A stretch of DNA of 58,251 bases from Pantoea dispersa (lineage in GTDB: Bacteria > Pseudomonadota > Gammaproteobacteria > Enterobacterales > Enterobacteriaceae): NCBI RefSeq assembly GCF_014155765.1, contig NZ_SCKT01000013.1, forward strand, positions 1 to 58,251, read 5' to 3'. The position numbers and the translations under genes are program-made. Below are positions 25,420 to 34,120 of this stretch, in pieces. Below the pieces are notes generated by a model that saw only the letters and a program-made list of their open reading frames with translations, made no database searches and was not told where the DNA came from. Every line of letters starts with the position of its first letter. The stretch's first letter is position 1.

Positions 25420-26721
25420 TTATTGTCTTCCTCGCAAATCAATCTGGCCGGTGACAGCGGCGGTGATAAAGGCCGAGCGGCGCTCTTTGAGTAGGGTAAT
25501 ACTTTGCTCTGCCTTGCCGATCAACGCATCAATACGGGCGGTTTCGCTGTCAAGGGTGGCCGCGATGGTGGCTTGTTCGTCAGTATCGGGAAGCCCGATA
25601 GTAAATGACTCAAACAGATCCGTTGGAACTCGCTTTAAACCCCCAGTGCCTCTCATCTCAGATTTGGCAATTGTTCTGAACTGCTCTTCTTGCAGACGGT
25701 AGTAAAGAAACCGGTTATGTCCCTTTCCATTTACCCGAAGAACATTGATTTCTGTAGAGCCAAACCCAATACCGTTAACCAGACCATTGGCTACCGCTAT
25801 GTTTCCATTCTCAAAGCAAGGCGTTACCTTGGCGATTAGAATATCGCCATCGCAGAAATAGCTATATCCACCATACACTTCATGAATAGGACGAGTTTCA
25901 TCGAGTGTTACAGCATTGTTTCTCAGCTTTTCCATAGGGAGAAATGTGCAAAGAGAATCCTTTTCCTCGCTTAAGGTCGATTTTCTGGGATTCAATGCGG
26001 AAATACGCTTAATCTGCGCAATCTTCCAATGCTCCGGCACCAGCCCAATCCATTCAACGCCGGAATCTTTCATCTTCACGTTGGGGTCTAGCCCCTTGGT
26101 GACCGCATGTGTAATCAGCGCCTGGCGCTTTTCCTTCAGAAGCTCAATAAAGCGGGTTTTCTTCTCGACAAGCGCATCAATACGGGCGGTTTCGCGGTCG
26201 AGGGTGGTTAGTATTTGCGCTTGCTCAGGCTGATCTGGGTATACAACTTCAATTGAACCGATATGCTCCCAATCTGCACGAGGCATTTTGGCTCCCTCGC
26301 ATCCTAACTCTATTTGATGCGTTACATCAGGAGTTAAAAGCCATTCTTGCAGCCATCTGGGTTCTGTTTTTTCAGCCCTCAGAACCAAAAATTCTGTTGA
26401 GCAGCACCCTGCCATCTCTGAAATAATGGCTTTTCGCAAATATGGACGCAGCTTACCGTACAGGACATCCCCTTCAGAAAAGATGCCTACAGTTGAATCT
26501 TCTGATTGACGAGAGCTTCCATTCGTTGGCTTGTACTGCCCTGATCCTGCTTCTACATCCTCAAGTCCGATATAAATGGTATCAGTAGATACATCATTTC
26601 GTCGTTCATTGCGCAATGACGCCAGTCGCTTGACTCTCGCTACCTTCCAATGCTCAGGCACCTGCCCAATCCACTCAATACCGGAATCCTTGTACGCGGG
26701 ATATGCTCTGTACTGGCTCAT
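25420..26721 (-). CDS. hsdS: Type I restriction enzyme, HsdS specificity subunit
   Basis: A 433-residue subunit with the expected internal duplication. Each half starts with a near-identical sequence, KDSGIEWIGQVPEHWKVA near residue 11 and KDSGVEWIGLVPEHWKIA near residue 217. Each contains a variable target-recognition domain and a conserved helical spacer (LDRETARIDALVEKK, LDSETARIDALIGKA). The two variable halves should read a bipartite DNA site that cannot be deduced here. The ATG overlaps the hsdM stop by four bases. Confidence 0.95.
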   Translation of the reverse strand: MSQYRAYPAYKDSGIEWIGQVPEHWKVARVKRLASLRNERRNDVSTDTIYIGLEDVEAGSGQYKPTNGSSRQSEDSTVGIFSEGDVLYGKLRPYLRKAIISEMAGCCSTEFLVLRAEKTEPRWLQEWLLTPDVTHQIELGCEGAKMPRADWEHIGSIEVVYPDQPEQAQILTTLDRETARIDALVEKKTRFIELLKEKRQALITHAVTKGLDPNVKMKDSGVEWIGLVPEHWKIAQIKRISALNPRKSTLSEEKDSLCTFLPMEKLRNNAVTLDETRPIHEVYGGYSYFCDGDILIAKVTPCFENGNIAVANGLVNGIGFGSTEINVLRVNGKGHNRFLYYRLQEEQFRTIAKSEMRGTGGLKRVPTDLFESFTIGLPDTDEQATIAATLDSETARIDALIGKAEQSITLLKERRSAFITAAVTGQIDLRGRQ

Positions 26722-28745
26722 TCGCTGGCCACCTCCGCCAGTAGCGCGGCAATCTCGGCTTCTACTTGCTTCAGGTCTTCATCAATATCTTGCAGCTTGC
26801 GCGGCGGCTGGTACTGGTAGAAGAAGCGGTTGAAGTTGATCTCGTAGCCAACGCGGCCCAATTGACCATCCCTGGCATCGGTAAAGCTCTCATCCATCCA
26901 GGCATCCGGCACATGAGGAAGCACTTCGCGAGCAAAGTAGTCGTCGATGTCCTCCAGATAGGGGACGTTCTCGTAATCAGTTAAATCTGTGTCTGGCACC
27001 AGCTCGCCGTTGGAATCCGTGACTGGCTCGGCTTTCGGGTCTTTGTGACCAAAGGCGTTGATCAGCGCGATGATCAATGTTTTGCTGGATTTGACCTTGA
27101 GCTGCTTGGCTTCGTCGGACTTGATAGAGTTCCTAACAAAGGTTTCTGCCCAGCTATAGGGCTGCGTTTGCCCGATCAACGGCTTGAGGGCTTCGCGCCA
27201 GAATGTCTGATGCGCGTCAGAGAGCTTTTCCCAGGCAGCTTCGGCTTCCAGCCTCTCCATGCCCACCTTATCCAGCTCCAGGGTCATACGCAGCGGGCGC
27301 AGGACCTTGATACGGCGGTATCCAAAGGTACGGTAGTCCAGCATCCGGGAAAGCGCACCGGTTTCGCCTGCGGCGTAAATGTCCAGAATCTGGCGGCGCT
27401 GCTCATCGCTGACAATACGGCGCTTGTTGCCCTCGTTGCGGATTGGAGCCCACAGGTCGGTGGCGTTGATCAACTGCACCTTGCCTTTGCGCTCCTGCGG
27501 CTTCTTGTTGGACAGAATCCACAGGTAGGTGGCGATATTGGTGCGGAAGAACAGATCCGTTGGCAGAGCTACAATGGCTTCAATCAGGTCGTCTTCCAGC
27601 AACCAACGGCGTATTTCCGATTCGCCAGACGCGGCACCGCCGTTAAACAGTGGCGAACCCGACAGCACGATAGCGGCGCGGCCACCGCCGTTGATCGGCA
27701 GTTCTAGCTTGCTCGCCAGGTGCATCAAAAACAGCATGGAGCCATCGCTAATTTTCGGCAGGCCCGGACCAAACCGGCCCCGCTCGCCTTTTTTGTGTTC
27801 CGCTTCGACGGCAGTTTTGTCCTTCTCCCATTTCTTGCCGAAAGGCGGATTGGACAGGCAGTAGTGGAAACGCTCACCGGCAAACTGGTCGTTGGACAGC
27901 GTGCTGCCCTGACGAATGTTCTTCGACAGATCTCGGCCAGGGTCGGACTCCAAACGGCGGATCAGCATACCGGCCACACAAACCGCATGGGTTTCCGGCT
28001 CCAACTCCTGCCCGTGCGGCACCAGCACTGGCGGGATCTTGTCGCGGTTACCATAGTCGCCCACATGGTTCATTGCATCGGTGAGGAAGCCACCCGTGCC
28101 ACAGGTCGGGTCATACAGAGTACGAATCAAACCGGGGCTGGCCTCAAACAGGGCATCATCCGGGTCAAGTAGTAATGCGGTCGCCAGGTGAACGATGTCG
28201 CGCGGCGTCATGAAGTCCTCGGCCCCTTCATTGACCTCGGCACCAAAGCGGCGAATTAGGTGTTCGTAGATGTTACTCATCACCCGATCCGGAACCACGT
28301 CCGGGTGCAGGTCGATCTTGGCGAAGTTCTGGCAAATCTTGTACAGCAAGCCCGCTTTCTCCAGCCGGATCACCGTATTGCCAAACTCAAACTCCTCGAA
28401 GATAGCGCGGGCGTTATCCGAAAACAGGGCGATGTAGTCTTCCAGATTGCGGCGCGTCTTGGTGCTACCAAGGGTGCCGAGGGAGTATTCAGAGGTGTTG
28501 TAGAAGGGGTATTCAGCGGTTGAGCGCAGAATGGTATCCAGCTCAACATCGGCATCCTTGAAAGCGTCAAGCGCTTCTCTCACCGCCTCGCGGGTCGGCT
28601 CCAGCGCACACTCCAGGCGGCGCAGCAAGGTAAACGGCAAAATGATCTTGCCAAAGTCCGTATGCTTGAAGTCCCCCCAAAGGTCTTCCGCATTCTTCCA
28701 AATAAAGTCAGCCTGTGAAGCTGCCGATCCCGTAAATTCGTTCAT
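26718..28745 (-). CDS. hsdM: Type I modification methylase, HsdM (M) subunit
   Basis: A 675-residue adenine N6 methyltransferase. It has an N-terminal helical domain, the AdoMet motif DPTCGTGGFLTDA near residue 216 and the catalytic motif NPPF (LSNPPFGKKW) near 298. It protects host DNA at the HsdS-specified site and forms the core of the restriction complex. I chose the ATG at 28745, preceded by TGGAG eight bases upstream, over a TTG four codons earlier. It is the first gene of the transposon-borne operon. Confidence 0.95.
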   Translation of the reverse strand: MNEFTGSAASQADFIWKNAEDLWGDFKHTDFGKIILPFTLLRRLECALEPTREAVREALDAFKDADVELDTILRSTAEYPFYNTSEYSLGTLGSTKTRRNLEDYIALFSDNARAIFEEFEFGNTVIRLEKAGLLYKICQNFAKIDLHPDVVPDRVMSNIYEHLIRRFGAEVNEGAEDFMTPRDIVHLATALLLDPDDALFEASPGLIRTLYDPTCGTGGFLTDAMNHVGDYGNRDKIPPVLVPHGQELEPETHAVCVAGMLIRRLESDPGRDLSKNIRQGSTLSNDQFAGERFHYCLSNPPFGKKWEKDKTAVEAEHKKGERGRFGPGLPKISDGSMLFLMHLASKLELPINGGGRAAIVLSGSPLFNGGAASGESEIRRWLLEDDLIEAIVALPTDLFFRTNIATYLWILSNKKPQERKGKVQLINATDLWAPIRNEGNKRRIVSDEQRRQILDIYAAGETGALSRMLDYRTFGYRRIKVLRPLRMTLELDKVGMERLEAEAAWEKLSDAHQTFWREALKPLIGQTQPYSWAETFVRNSIKSDEAKQLKVKSSKTLIIALINAFGHKDPKAEPVTDSNGELVPDTDLTDYENVPYLEDIDDYFAREVLPHVPDAWMDESFTDARDGQLGRVGYEINFNRFFYQYQPPRKLQDIDEDLKQVEAEIAALLAEVASE

Positions 28746-28754
28746 TCTGGACTC

Positions 28755-28817
28755 CAACCACTTTTTGCACAGAACGGTACTGTAGTCAATTTGCGAATGT
28801 CAACCAGGTTTTGCACA
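28755..28817 (-). promoter_or_regulatory. hsdM upstream region with paired direct repeats around a -35-like box
   Basis: CAACCACTTTTTGCACA (28755-28771) and CAACCAGGTTTTGCACA (28801-28817) match at 15 of 17 positions, 46 bases apart. Between and beside them is TTGACA on the minus strand (28798-28803), a good -35; the -10 is weak. The repeats could be an operator that delays restriction after entry or represses transposition. Both ideas are inference. Confidence 0.5.
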
Positions 28818-28842
28818 AAAGGGGATGGATTTCAATTCTTGA

Positions 28843-29454
28843 CTAAATTTGCGCTCCTACCTCAGAATGCAAATAGCCAATCTTTTTAACGAGTCTGGCG
28901 AATTTATTCATCGCGCCGGCAATGCCATAGCGAGTTAATTCTGCGCTAATCACCATCTGAATGACTATCATAGACGCCACGAAAAAAAATGCTCCAATTA
29001 CAATAAATTCAGGCCTAAAAAGAACGCTCATAAGCGCGATCATAAAATTTATAACCAAGGATCCGATAGCAAGTCGGCTAATCAGCTTCTTAATCCGACT
29101 GATCACTAAAGAGCTATTACGTATTTCTTCATCAAAGGAAAGATATACCAAGGCTGAATTATAAAGAGATGCGCCAACACCTAATGCCATCAATATAATT
29201 ACACCTGTAAATGATATCTCGATGTCCATTTTTTGAGTGAAGTCCACACTATTCCCAAAAAGGTCCTGCTCCGGAGTGAAGTTGTATGCCATCCAGAGCA
29301 GTGCCAGTACGTACCCTGAGACGCAGCCGACAGGCCACGTCATACTCAGTTTTAAAGCAGCAGCAGGCGAAACAAGTGGACGGTTTTTGTCTTCCAGATT
29401 CTGTACCAGCATATTCACGTCATTACTGATGTCATTGCGCGTCATGGTAGCCAT
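28843..29454 (-). CDS. Candidate entry-exclusion protein (TraS position), 3' end supplied by transposon
   Basis: A 203-residue inner-membrane protein with about four hydrophobic segments (residues ~38-58, ~80-100, ~128-148 and ~152-172). It starts 15 bases after traG and, before the insertion, was followed by traT. That is the traG-traS-traT order of F, so I infer an entry-exclusion protein; I do not recognise its sequence as F TraS. The native frame was 192 codons ending V-K-K-I and TAA. The transposon entered exactly after the Ile codon, removing the stop and adding G-Y-L-H-S-E-V-G-A-Q-I before a TAG inside the element. CAGGAA precedes the ATG at 29454. Confidence 0.75.
   Translation of the reverse strand: MATMTRNDISNDVNMLVQNLEDKNRPLVSPAAALKLSMTWPVGCVSGYVLALLWMAYNFTPEQDLFGNSVDFTQKMDIEISFTGVIILMALGVGASLYNSALVYLSFDEEIRNSSLVISRIKKLISRLAIGSLVINFMIALMSVLFRPEFIVIGAFFFVASMIVIQMVISAELTRYGIAGAMNKFARLVKKIGYLHSEVGAQI
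28855..28878 (-). repeat. Transposon right terminal inverted repeat
   Basis: On the minus strand it begins at 28878 with GGCTATTTGCATTC, then TGAGGTAGGA. It is translated in frame as the last residues (G-Y-L-H-S-E-V-G) of the interrupted traS-position gene. Confidence 0.9.
28879..28886 (+). repeat. Target-site duplication, right copy
   Basis: AATCTTTT, identical to 20733-20740. On the minus strand it encodes the end of K-K-I in the traS-position gene. Confidence 0.9.
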
Positions 29455-29469
29455 CGTTAAATTCCTGTA

Positions 29470-32400
29470 TCAGTTGCCGGTTCGTCTGCGGAGTTCCTGC
29501 AGCTTCTCCTCAAACTCTTTATTTTCAGGTGTGTGCGTCCATAGTTTCTGTTTGCCCTGCTCCGTTACAAAGCCTCTGGCAAACTGCCCCTGCCCCTTAT
29601 CATGTTCTCCTTTCAGTATATCACTGGACGTCTGAACAGTGGTTTTATTTTCGGCGATTTTCCCGTCATTATCCCTGACAGTTTCCATCAGGCCAGATCT
29701 TTGTGCTGCGACCCTGTCTGCCACATTACTCTGAATGCCGGCACCCGAGGCCTCTTCACTTACGCGTTGCGACCCGCTGTGGAAATTATCGGTCATGGTC
29801 TGAGACGGGGCGTCTGCCGGAACACTGAGGTGACGTTCCTGGTCATGTACGTCCGCTGCCGTTACGCGGCGGATTCCGCTGTGCGGTGCCTGCGATTCAC
29901 CCGCCAGTACGTCACGGCCGTTCTGCTGTTCGCTGCTCTCCGCCCCCCCAGAACGCTCTGTTGAAAGTCCAGACTGATGCTCACGAATGCCGCCCTGACT
30001 GCCGCTTCCGGCGTATCCCCCTGCGGGCAGCGGGGCACCGGCACCCGGCGCATCCGGCGAACGGGTGGGCTGCAGCGGCTCACTATTCACCTGGTCACTG
30101 CGTGTTGCATAATTCCGCATGATTTCCGGCTCAAGCCGCTCGTGCATAAACTCGGTAGCCGCACCCTGCGCGCTCCGGACGTTGGTCAGTATGTTCTGCG
30201 CGTCGCTGCCGTACTTCGCGGTGGTCCAGTCCACGAACTCCTGGTTGTAGTTGGCATCCAGGCTCGCGCTCTGCGTCTGCGACAGCGTGGCCATACGGCT
30301 GAACTCCTGGCTGCGCGTGCTGCTTTCGGTGTACTGATGGTACTGACTTTTTGCGTCGTTAAGCGTCGCCGCGAACTGTTGTGCCAGTGAGTTCGACTGG
30401 TTGTCCGTGTGGCTGCCCGACTCGCTCAGGCGGGTCGACGTCACCATGTCCACACCCTGACGGAAATCACGCACATACTGGCTGTTCTTGTCCTGACGAA
30501 GGTCTGTGCCGGCTGAATGCGAGTCCTGTACCCCATGCTGATCGCTTAAGCTCCCCTTCTTTTCAGCTCCGAGATGCGCTTCACCACTGACCCCAACAGC
30601 CCATTCACCGGCTTTGCCCCAGAGCGTTTTGCTCGAATCAAACTTACCACTTACCCCAGCATTTACAGATTGATCTACTGCAGCATTAGACAGCCGACTG
30701 TAAGCTTCCTGCTGGGAGATATGGTTGGCTTTCGCATACCCCTCCACGGCAGACTGCATCTGGCTTGTGCCTTTTGAAATGTTCGTGGCCACGCTGTTGT
30801 CGCTGCCCTGGGTCACGCTGTCGCTGTTGCCGCTCTGCTGCGTCAGCTGGTTCAGCTGCTGGAAGCCGCTGGTCACGCTGTGGTTATAGCCATCCAGCGA
30901 GCTCTGCGCCTGCTGCTCCGCCTGCCGCGCCTGCTCGGAAAACCCGCTGCTGGCCAGCGAGCTCAGCCGCATGCTCACCGGCAGATTGGATATCGCCTGG
31001 CTGGTATCCACCACCGTGTGGCCGTCCGCCGTCTGCGTCATCATCGCATTGTTGCCGGTCTGGACGCTCTGCGACCCCGAACGGCGGAGCATGTTGGTGT
31101 CAAACTTGTTGGCGCTGACGTTGTCCATCGACATGTTGTTAAACGACCAGTTGCCGTCCGCCGTGGTGGACGCCTGCCCGCCGGTGGTAAACGCCGCCGA
31201 ACTGATGACGCTGCCCGCCACCTGCGAGGCGATGGCCCCGGCCCCTTTGGTCAGATAGAACGACAGCACCGGGATAGAGGCGCTCAGGTAGCCCGCAATG
31301 TTGGCCGCGTCCGAGTGCTGCAGCGCCACCTGGTCCTGGTTAGACAGCACCAGCGCCGTCGTCCCGGTTTTGGTCTGCAGGTAGAAGTTGGCCAGCGAGT
31401 TGAGGATGGCGTACATCACCGGCCACATCTGGAAGTACAGGAAGCCACCCGCGTAGATCTTCAGCGTGTTCAGACCGAAAATCGTGTGATTCACCAGCGC
31501 CAACGCGATCACCATCGGGAACAGCGCAATCAGTATCAGCATCAGCAGCGACTGGAACATCGGCAGCATACGGCCCATGATGGTACCAAACGAGGCCCAG
31601 CTCAGGCGCTGCTTGGTCAGGCTGGACTCCGTGGCCAGGTTCACCAGGTTCGCGGTATCCGACGAGCGCGCAGCAAACCCCTTCCAGCCGTCGCGGATGG
31701 CCGCGTTGGTGATGTTGTTGCGCATAATCTGCGAGGCGCTGAGCCCGCCCGCGTAAAAGAAGTTGTAGCTCTCGTCCATCGCGTTGCCGAGCAGGCTGTC
31801 GGCGCTCACCCGGCTGCCGAACACGCGCGTGGCAAGCTTATGCCATGTGGTGCCGCCGATGCGCACGTCCGCCCCGATAAGGTTTTTGATGACCGCCGCC
31901 GCCTGCTGGCAGGTAATGAACTGCCGGCCGCCGCCGGTGTCCTGATACAGGCCGCGCAGCGGGCTCGGATTGTCGGTGATCAGCGTCAGCGGATCGGTAC
32001 TGTTGAGCAGCTGCGACACGGTGTACTTGTTGTTGAGCAGGATGTCGCCCACCACGCAGTTCTCGACGTAGTCGGTCAGCATCTGCGCCAGCTGCGGGTT
32101 CTGCGAACGGAAGTCCGTGGTCTGCGCCACCACCTGCGAGCCGAACAGCATGCCCGACTTCGTGTAGGTCAGCGAGTCCGGGCGGGCAAAGGTGTAGTCA
32201 TAAAGCTGCGCCACCCCGAACCCCGCCCCGGTAGACAGGCCCGCAATCATGGCCAGCCCCGCCGGCACGTTGTCCACCTCGTACACCGCCGCCGGGTCGG
32301 TGATGTCGTGGATCTGCACGCTGCGCTTCGGTACCAGCAACGCGGAGGTGATGAACATGAATACCGCCAGCCAGTACAGAAACACCATCGGGTTGCGGGT

Positions 32401-32550
32401 TTTCACAAACGACACCACCACGCCCAGCACGCCAAACAGGCCGACGATGCGCAGCAGGGTGGTAAAGGTGCCGGCGCCGATGACGGTGACGACGCCGTTG
32501 AACACCTGCCGCCACATGTCACCGCCGTAAATGGTCCAGACTTCAGTCAT
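29470..32550 (-). CDS. traG: Mating-pair stabilisation and pilus assembly protein TraG
   Basis: A 1026-residue inner-membrane protein, slightly longer than F TraG (938). The N-terminal half carries several membrane segments (residues ~25-47, ~55-75, ~330-360, ~375-400 and ~425-450) and resembles VirB6. It keeps F-like blocks such as PSPLRGLYQ and NCVVGDI. The C-terminal half is a long Gln/Ser-rich, largely hydrophilic periplasmic region (after residue ~460), the part that in F meets TraS of the recipient in entry exclusion. It lies 62 bases after traH and just before the traS-position gene. Confidence 0.95.
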   Translation of the reverse strand: MTEVWTIYGGDMWRQVFNGVVTVIGAGTFTTLLRIVGLFGVLGVVVSFVKTRNPMVFLYWLAVFMFITSALLVPKRSVQIHDITDPAAVYEVDNVPAGLAMIAGLSTGAGFGVAQLYDYTFARPDSLTYTKSGMLFGSQVVAQTTDFRSQNPQLAQMLTDYVENCVVGDILLNNKYTVSQLLNSTDPLTLITDNPSPLRGLYQDTGGGRQFITCQQAAAVIKNLIGADVRIGGTTWHKLATRVFGSRVSADSLLGNAMDESYNFFYAGGLSASQIMRNNITNAAIRDGWKGFAARSSDTANLVNLATESSLTKQRLSWASFGTIMGRMLPMFQSLLMLILIALFPMVIALALVNHTIFGLNTLKIYAGGFLYFQMWPVMYAILNSLANFYLQTKTGTTALVLSNQDQVALQHSDAANIAGYLSASIPVLSFYLTKGAGAIASQVAGSVISSAAFTTGGQASTTADGNWSFNNMSMDNVSANKFDTNMLRRSGSQSVQTGNNAMMTQTADGHTVVDTSQAISNLPVSMRLSSLASSGFSEQARQAEQQAQSSLDGYNHSVTSGFQQLNQLTQQSGNSDSVTQGSDNSVATNISKGTSQMQSAVEGYAKANHISQQEAYSRLSNAAVDQSVNAGVSGKFDSSKTLWGKAGEWAVGVSGEAHLGAEKKGSLSDQHGVQDSHSAGTDLRQDKNSQYVRDFRQGVDMVTSTRLSESGSHTDNQSNSLAQQFAATLNDAKSQYHQYTESSTRSQEFSRMATLSQTQSASLDANYNQEFVDWTTAKYGSDAQNILTNVRSAQGAATEFMHERLEPEIMRNYATRSDQVNSEPLQPTRSPDAPGAGAPLPAGGYAGSGSQGGIREHQSGLSTERSGGAESSEQQNGRDVLAGESQAPHSGIRRVTAADVHDQERHLSVPADAPSQTMTDNFHSGSQRVSEEASGAGIQSNVADRVAAQRSGLMETVRDNDGKIAENKTTVQTSSDILKGEHDKGQGQFARGFVTEQGKQKLWTHTPENKEFEEKLQELRRRTGN

Positions 32551-32612
32551 GACGGATACCCCGCTGAGAATTGCCCTGCCAGGACGCTGCGATCATGTCC
32601 GGCACCATAGAA

Positions 32613-33980
32613 TCAGTCATTGCCGGTCCCCCACTGATAGTTGCCCTGATAGGACGTTGAGATAATGGTCGATACCTGCTGCTGCAGGTACTGCATGTTG
32701 CGATCGATACCGTCCAGCGCGTTCTGGTCGGCGGTCGACTGCAGCTTCATCTGCGCCAGCAGGGAGGTCGCGGTCTGCACGTTGTTGCGCAGCTCGCCGG
32801 CGGCCTGTTCCGGGAAGTTTTTACCCGCCAGCGACTGACTCGCCTGCTTCACCAGCTCCTGCAGGTACTGGATCATCATGTCCTGCGCGATGAAGTCCGC
32901 GACCTGAATAAGGTAGGTCGGGCTCATGCCCATGCTGCGTGAGTTGGTCAGGTACTTGAGCACCGGCACCGAGGTGGTGTTGATAAAGCCCTTTTCCCTG
33001 TCTGACAGGCCGGTGTCGGCGCTGAGCTTGCTGTCGATGGAAATCATGATGTTGCGGACCTGCGTCACCAGCGCCACATCGCTGCTGACCGTTACATCTG
33101 CAGGCATGGGCCCGAGGCACAGATCCTGCTCGTCGCAGCTGTATATTTTTGCGGTACCGCCGCGCATCAGGACATTGATGATGTCGCGGTTATCGACCAG
33201 CGGGGTCAGGATGGTGACCTGCCCGTCCTTGTTGAAGATGATGGAGCCCACCACGCTCATCACCAGCTCCTTCAGCTGACGGTTGCCGTCGAACAGGTGG
33301 TTGCGGCCCAGCGCGTCCCAGATGAGGTTTTTGTTTTTCAGCACCTGGTCTTTGTCTTTGTCAGACGCCCTGCTGGTGACGCTGTCACCCTGCCCGCCCA
33401 CCGTGCAGCCCTGACGCGACGACGCCCAGTCAGAGAAAATGTTGCTCTCGCCGGCAATGTCCTGGCAGATTTTCTGATTGGACACCTGCGACACCGGCCA
33501 GAGGCCGCCGATGATGCCCTGCGCTGCCTGACAGGAGCTCATGTTCATGGAGTTCACGTCCGAGGCCAGCTTCTGCAGGAAGTCTTTTGCCTGCTTGAGC
33601 TCCGGCACCATCGTCTGCAGCGCGAGGTCAAAGGCGTAGCCGGCGGCGTTACTCATAATCTGCTTCACGAACCGCTGCAGCTCGGCGCCGTTGATAAAGG
33701 AAAACGCCCCGAGGTAGGCATCGATGCCGCCGCAGCCCGCGTTCAGCGAGGGCACCTGCATCGAGATGAGCTGCACCTGTTTGACGGGGTTACGCAGATA
33801 AACCGAACCGCCGGTGAAGTAGCCCGCGGCCTGCCCCTGCCACGCCTGCGCTTTTGAGACGTTGCCGTCAAAGCCGAGGCTGCCAAAGTAGCCGTTGAGG
33901 TCGCCCTGCACGTCGGCCAGCGCAGGTGCGCTAATGAACAGTGCCACAGTGGTGGAAAGAAGGAACTGCCTGAGTTTCAT
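32613..33980 (-). CDS. traH: Conjugative pilus assembly protein TraH
   Basis: A 455-residue periplasmic/outer-membrane protein involved in F-type pilus extension and retraction. The signal peptide MKLRQFLLSTTVALFISAPA is followed by the TraH-typical start ADVQGDLNGYFGSLGF. A Cys pair and a C-terminal coiled-coil region (residues ~380-440) are visible. Length matches F TraH (458). Upstream is a divergent, unrelated plus-strand gene, so traH is separated from the rest of the tra operon by ~1.2 kb. Confidence 0.95.
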   Translation of the reverse strand: MKLRQFLLSTTVALFISAPALADVQGDLNGYFGSLGFDGNVSKAQAWQGQAAGYFTGGSVYLRNPVKQVQLISMQVPSLNAGCGGIDAYLGAFSFINGAELQRFVKQIMSNAAGYAFDLALQTMVPELKQAKDFLQKLASDVNSMNMSSCQAAQGIIGGLWPVSQVSNQKICQDIAGESNIFSDWASSRQGCTVGGQGDSVTSRASDKDKDQVLKNKNLIWDALGRNHLFDGNRQLKELVMSVVGSIIFNKDGQVTILTPLVDNRDIINVLMRGGTAKIYSCDEQDLCLGPMPADVTVSSDVALVTQVRNIMISIDSKLSADTGLSDREKGFINTTSVPVLKYLTNSRSMGMSPTYLIQVADFIAQDMMIQYLQELVKQASQSLAGKNFPEQAAGELRNNVQTATSLLAQMKLQSTADQNALDGIDRNMQYLQQQVSTIISTSYQGNYQWGTGND

Positions 33981-34120
33981 GTAGTGACGCTCCGTAACAG
34001 GATATGATGTCTGATTGATTTAACGGCTCAGATAAAATCAACAGACAGCCAGCCGATAACAGGGATAAAGGGCCCATGCTTTACGTGGACTGTCGTTTTT
34101 AAGGGAATGAGGAACTGTGA

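Larger units (their letters stand above)
20741..28878 (-). mobile_element. ISL3-family transposon carrying a type I restriction-modification system
   Basis: An 8138-bp unit bounded by inverted repeats beginning GGCTATTTGCATTC (14 identical bases, then partial agreement). It is flanked by a perfect 8-bp duplication AATCTTTT at 20733-20740 and 28879-28886. An 8-bp duplication and GG-starting ends fit the ISL3 family. Inside are only four genes, all minus strand: hsdM, hsdS, hsdR and an ISL3 transposase, with junctions of 0-4 bases. No internal IS end was seen, so transposase and hsd genes form one unit. It is inserted between the last sense codon and the stop codon of the 192-codon traS-position gene. 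Base composition is visibly lower in GC than the surrounding tra genes. Confidence 0.88.

Noticed and set aside
30880-32610. 576-codon plus-strand frame opposite traG
   Set aside because: Arg/His-rich composition typical of antisense shadows; traG is clearly the real gene.
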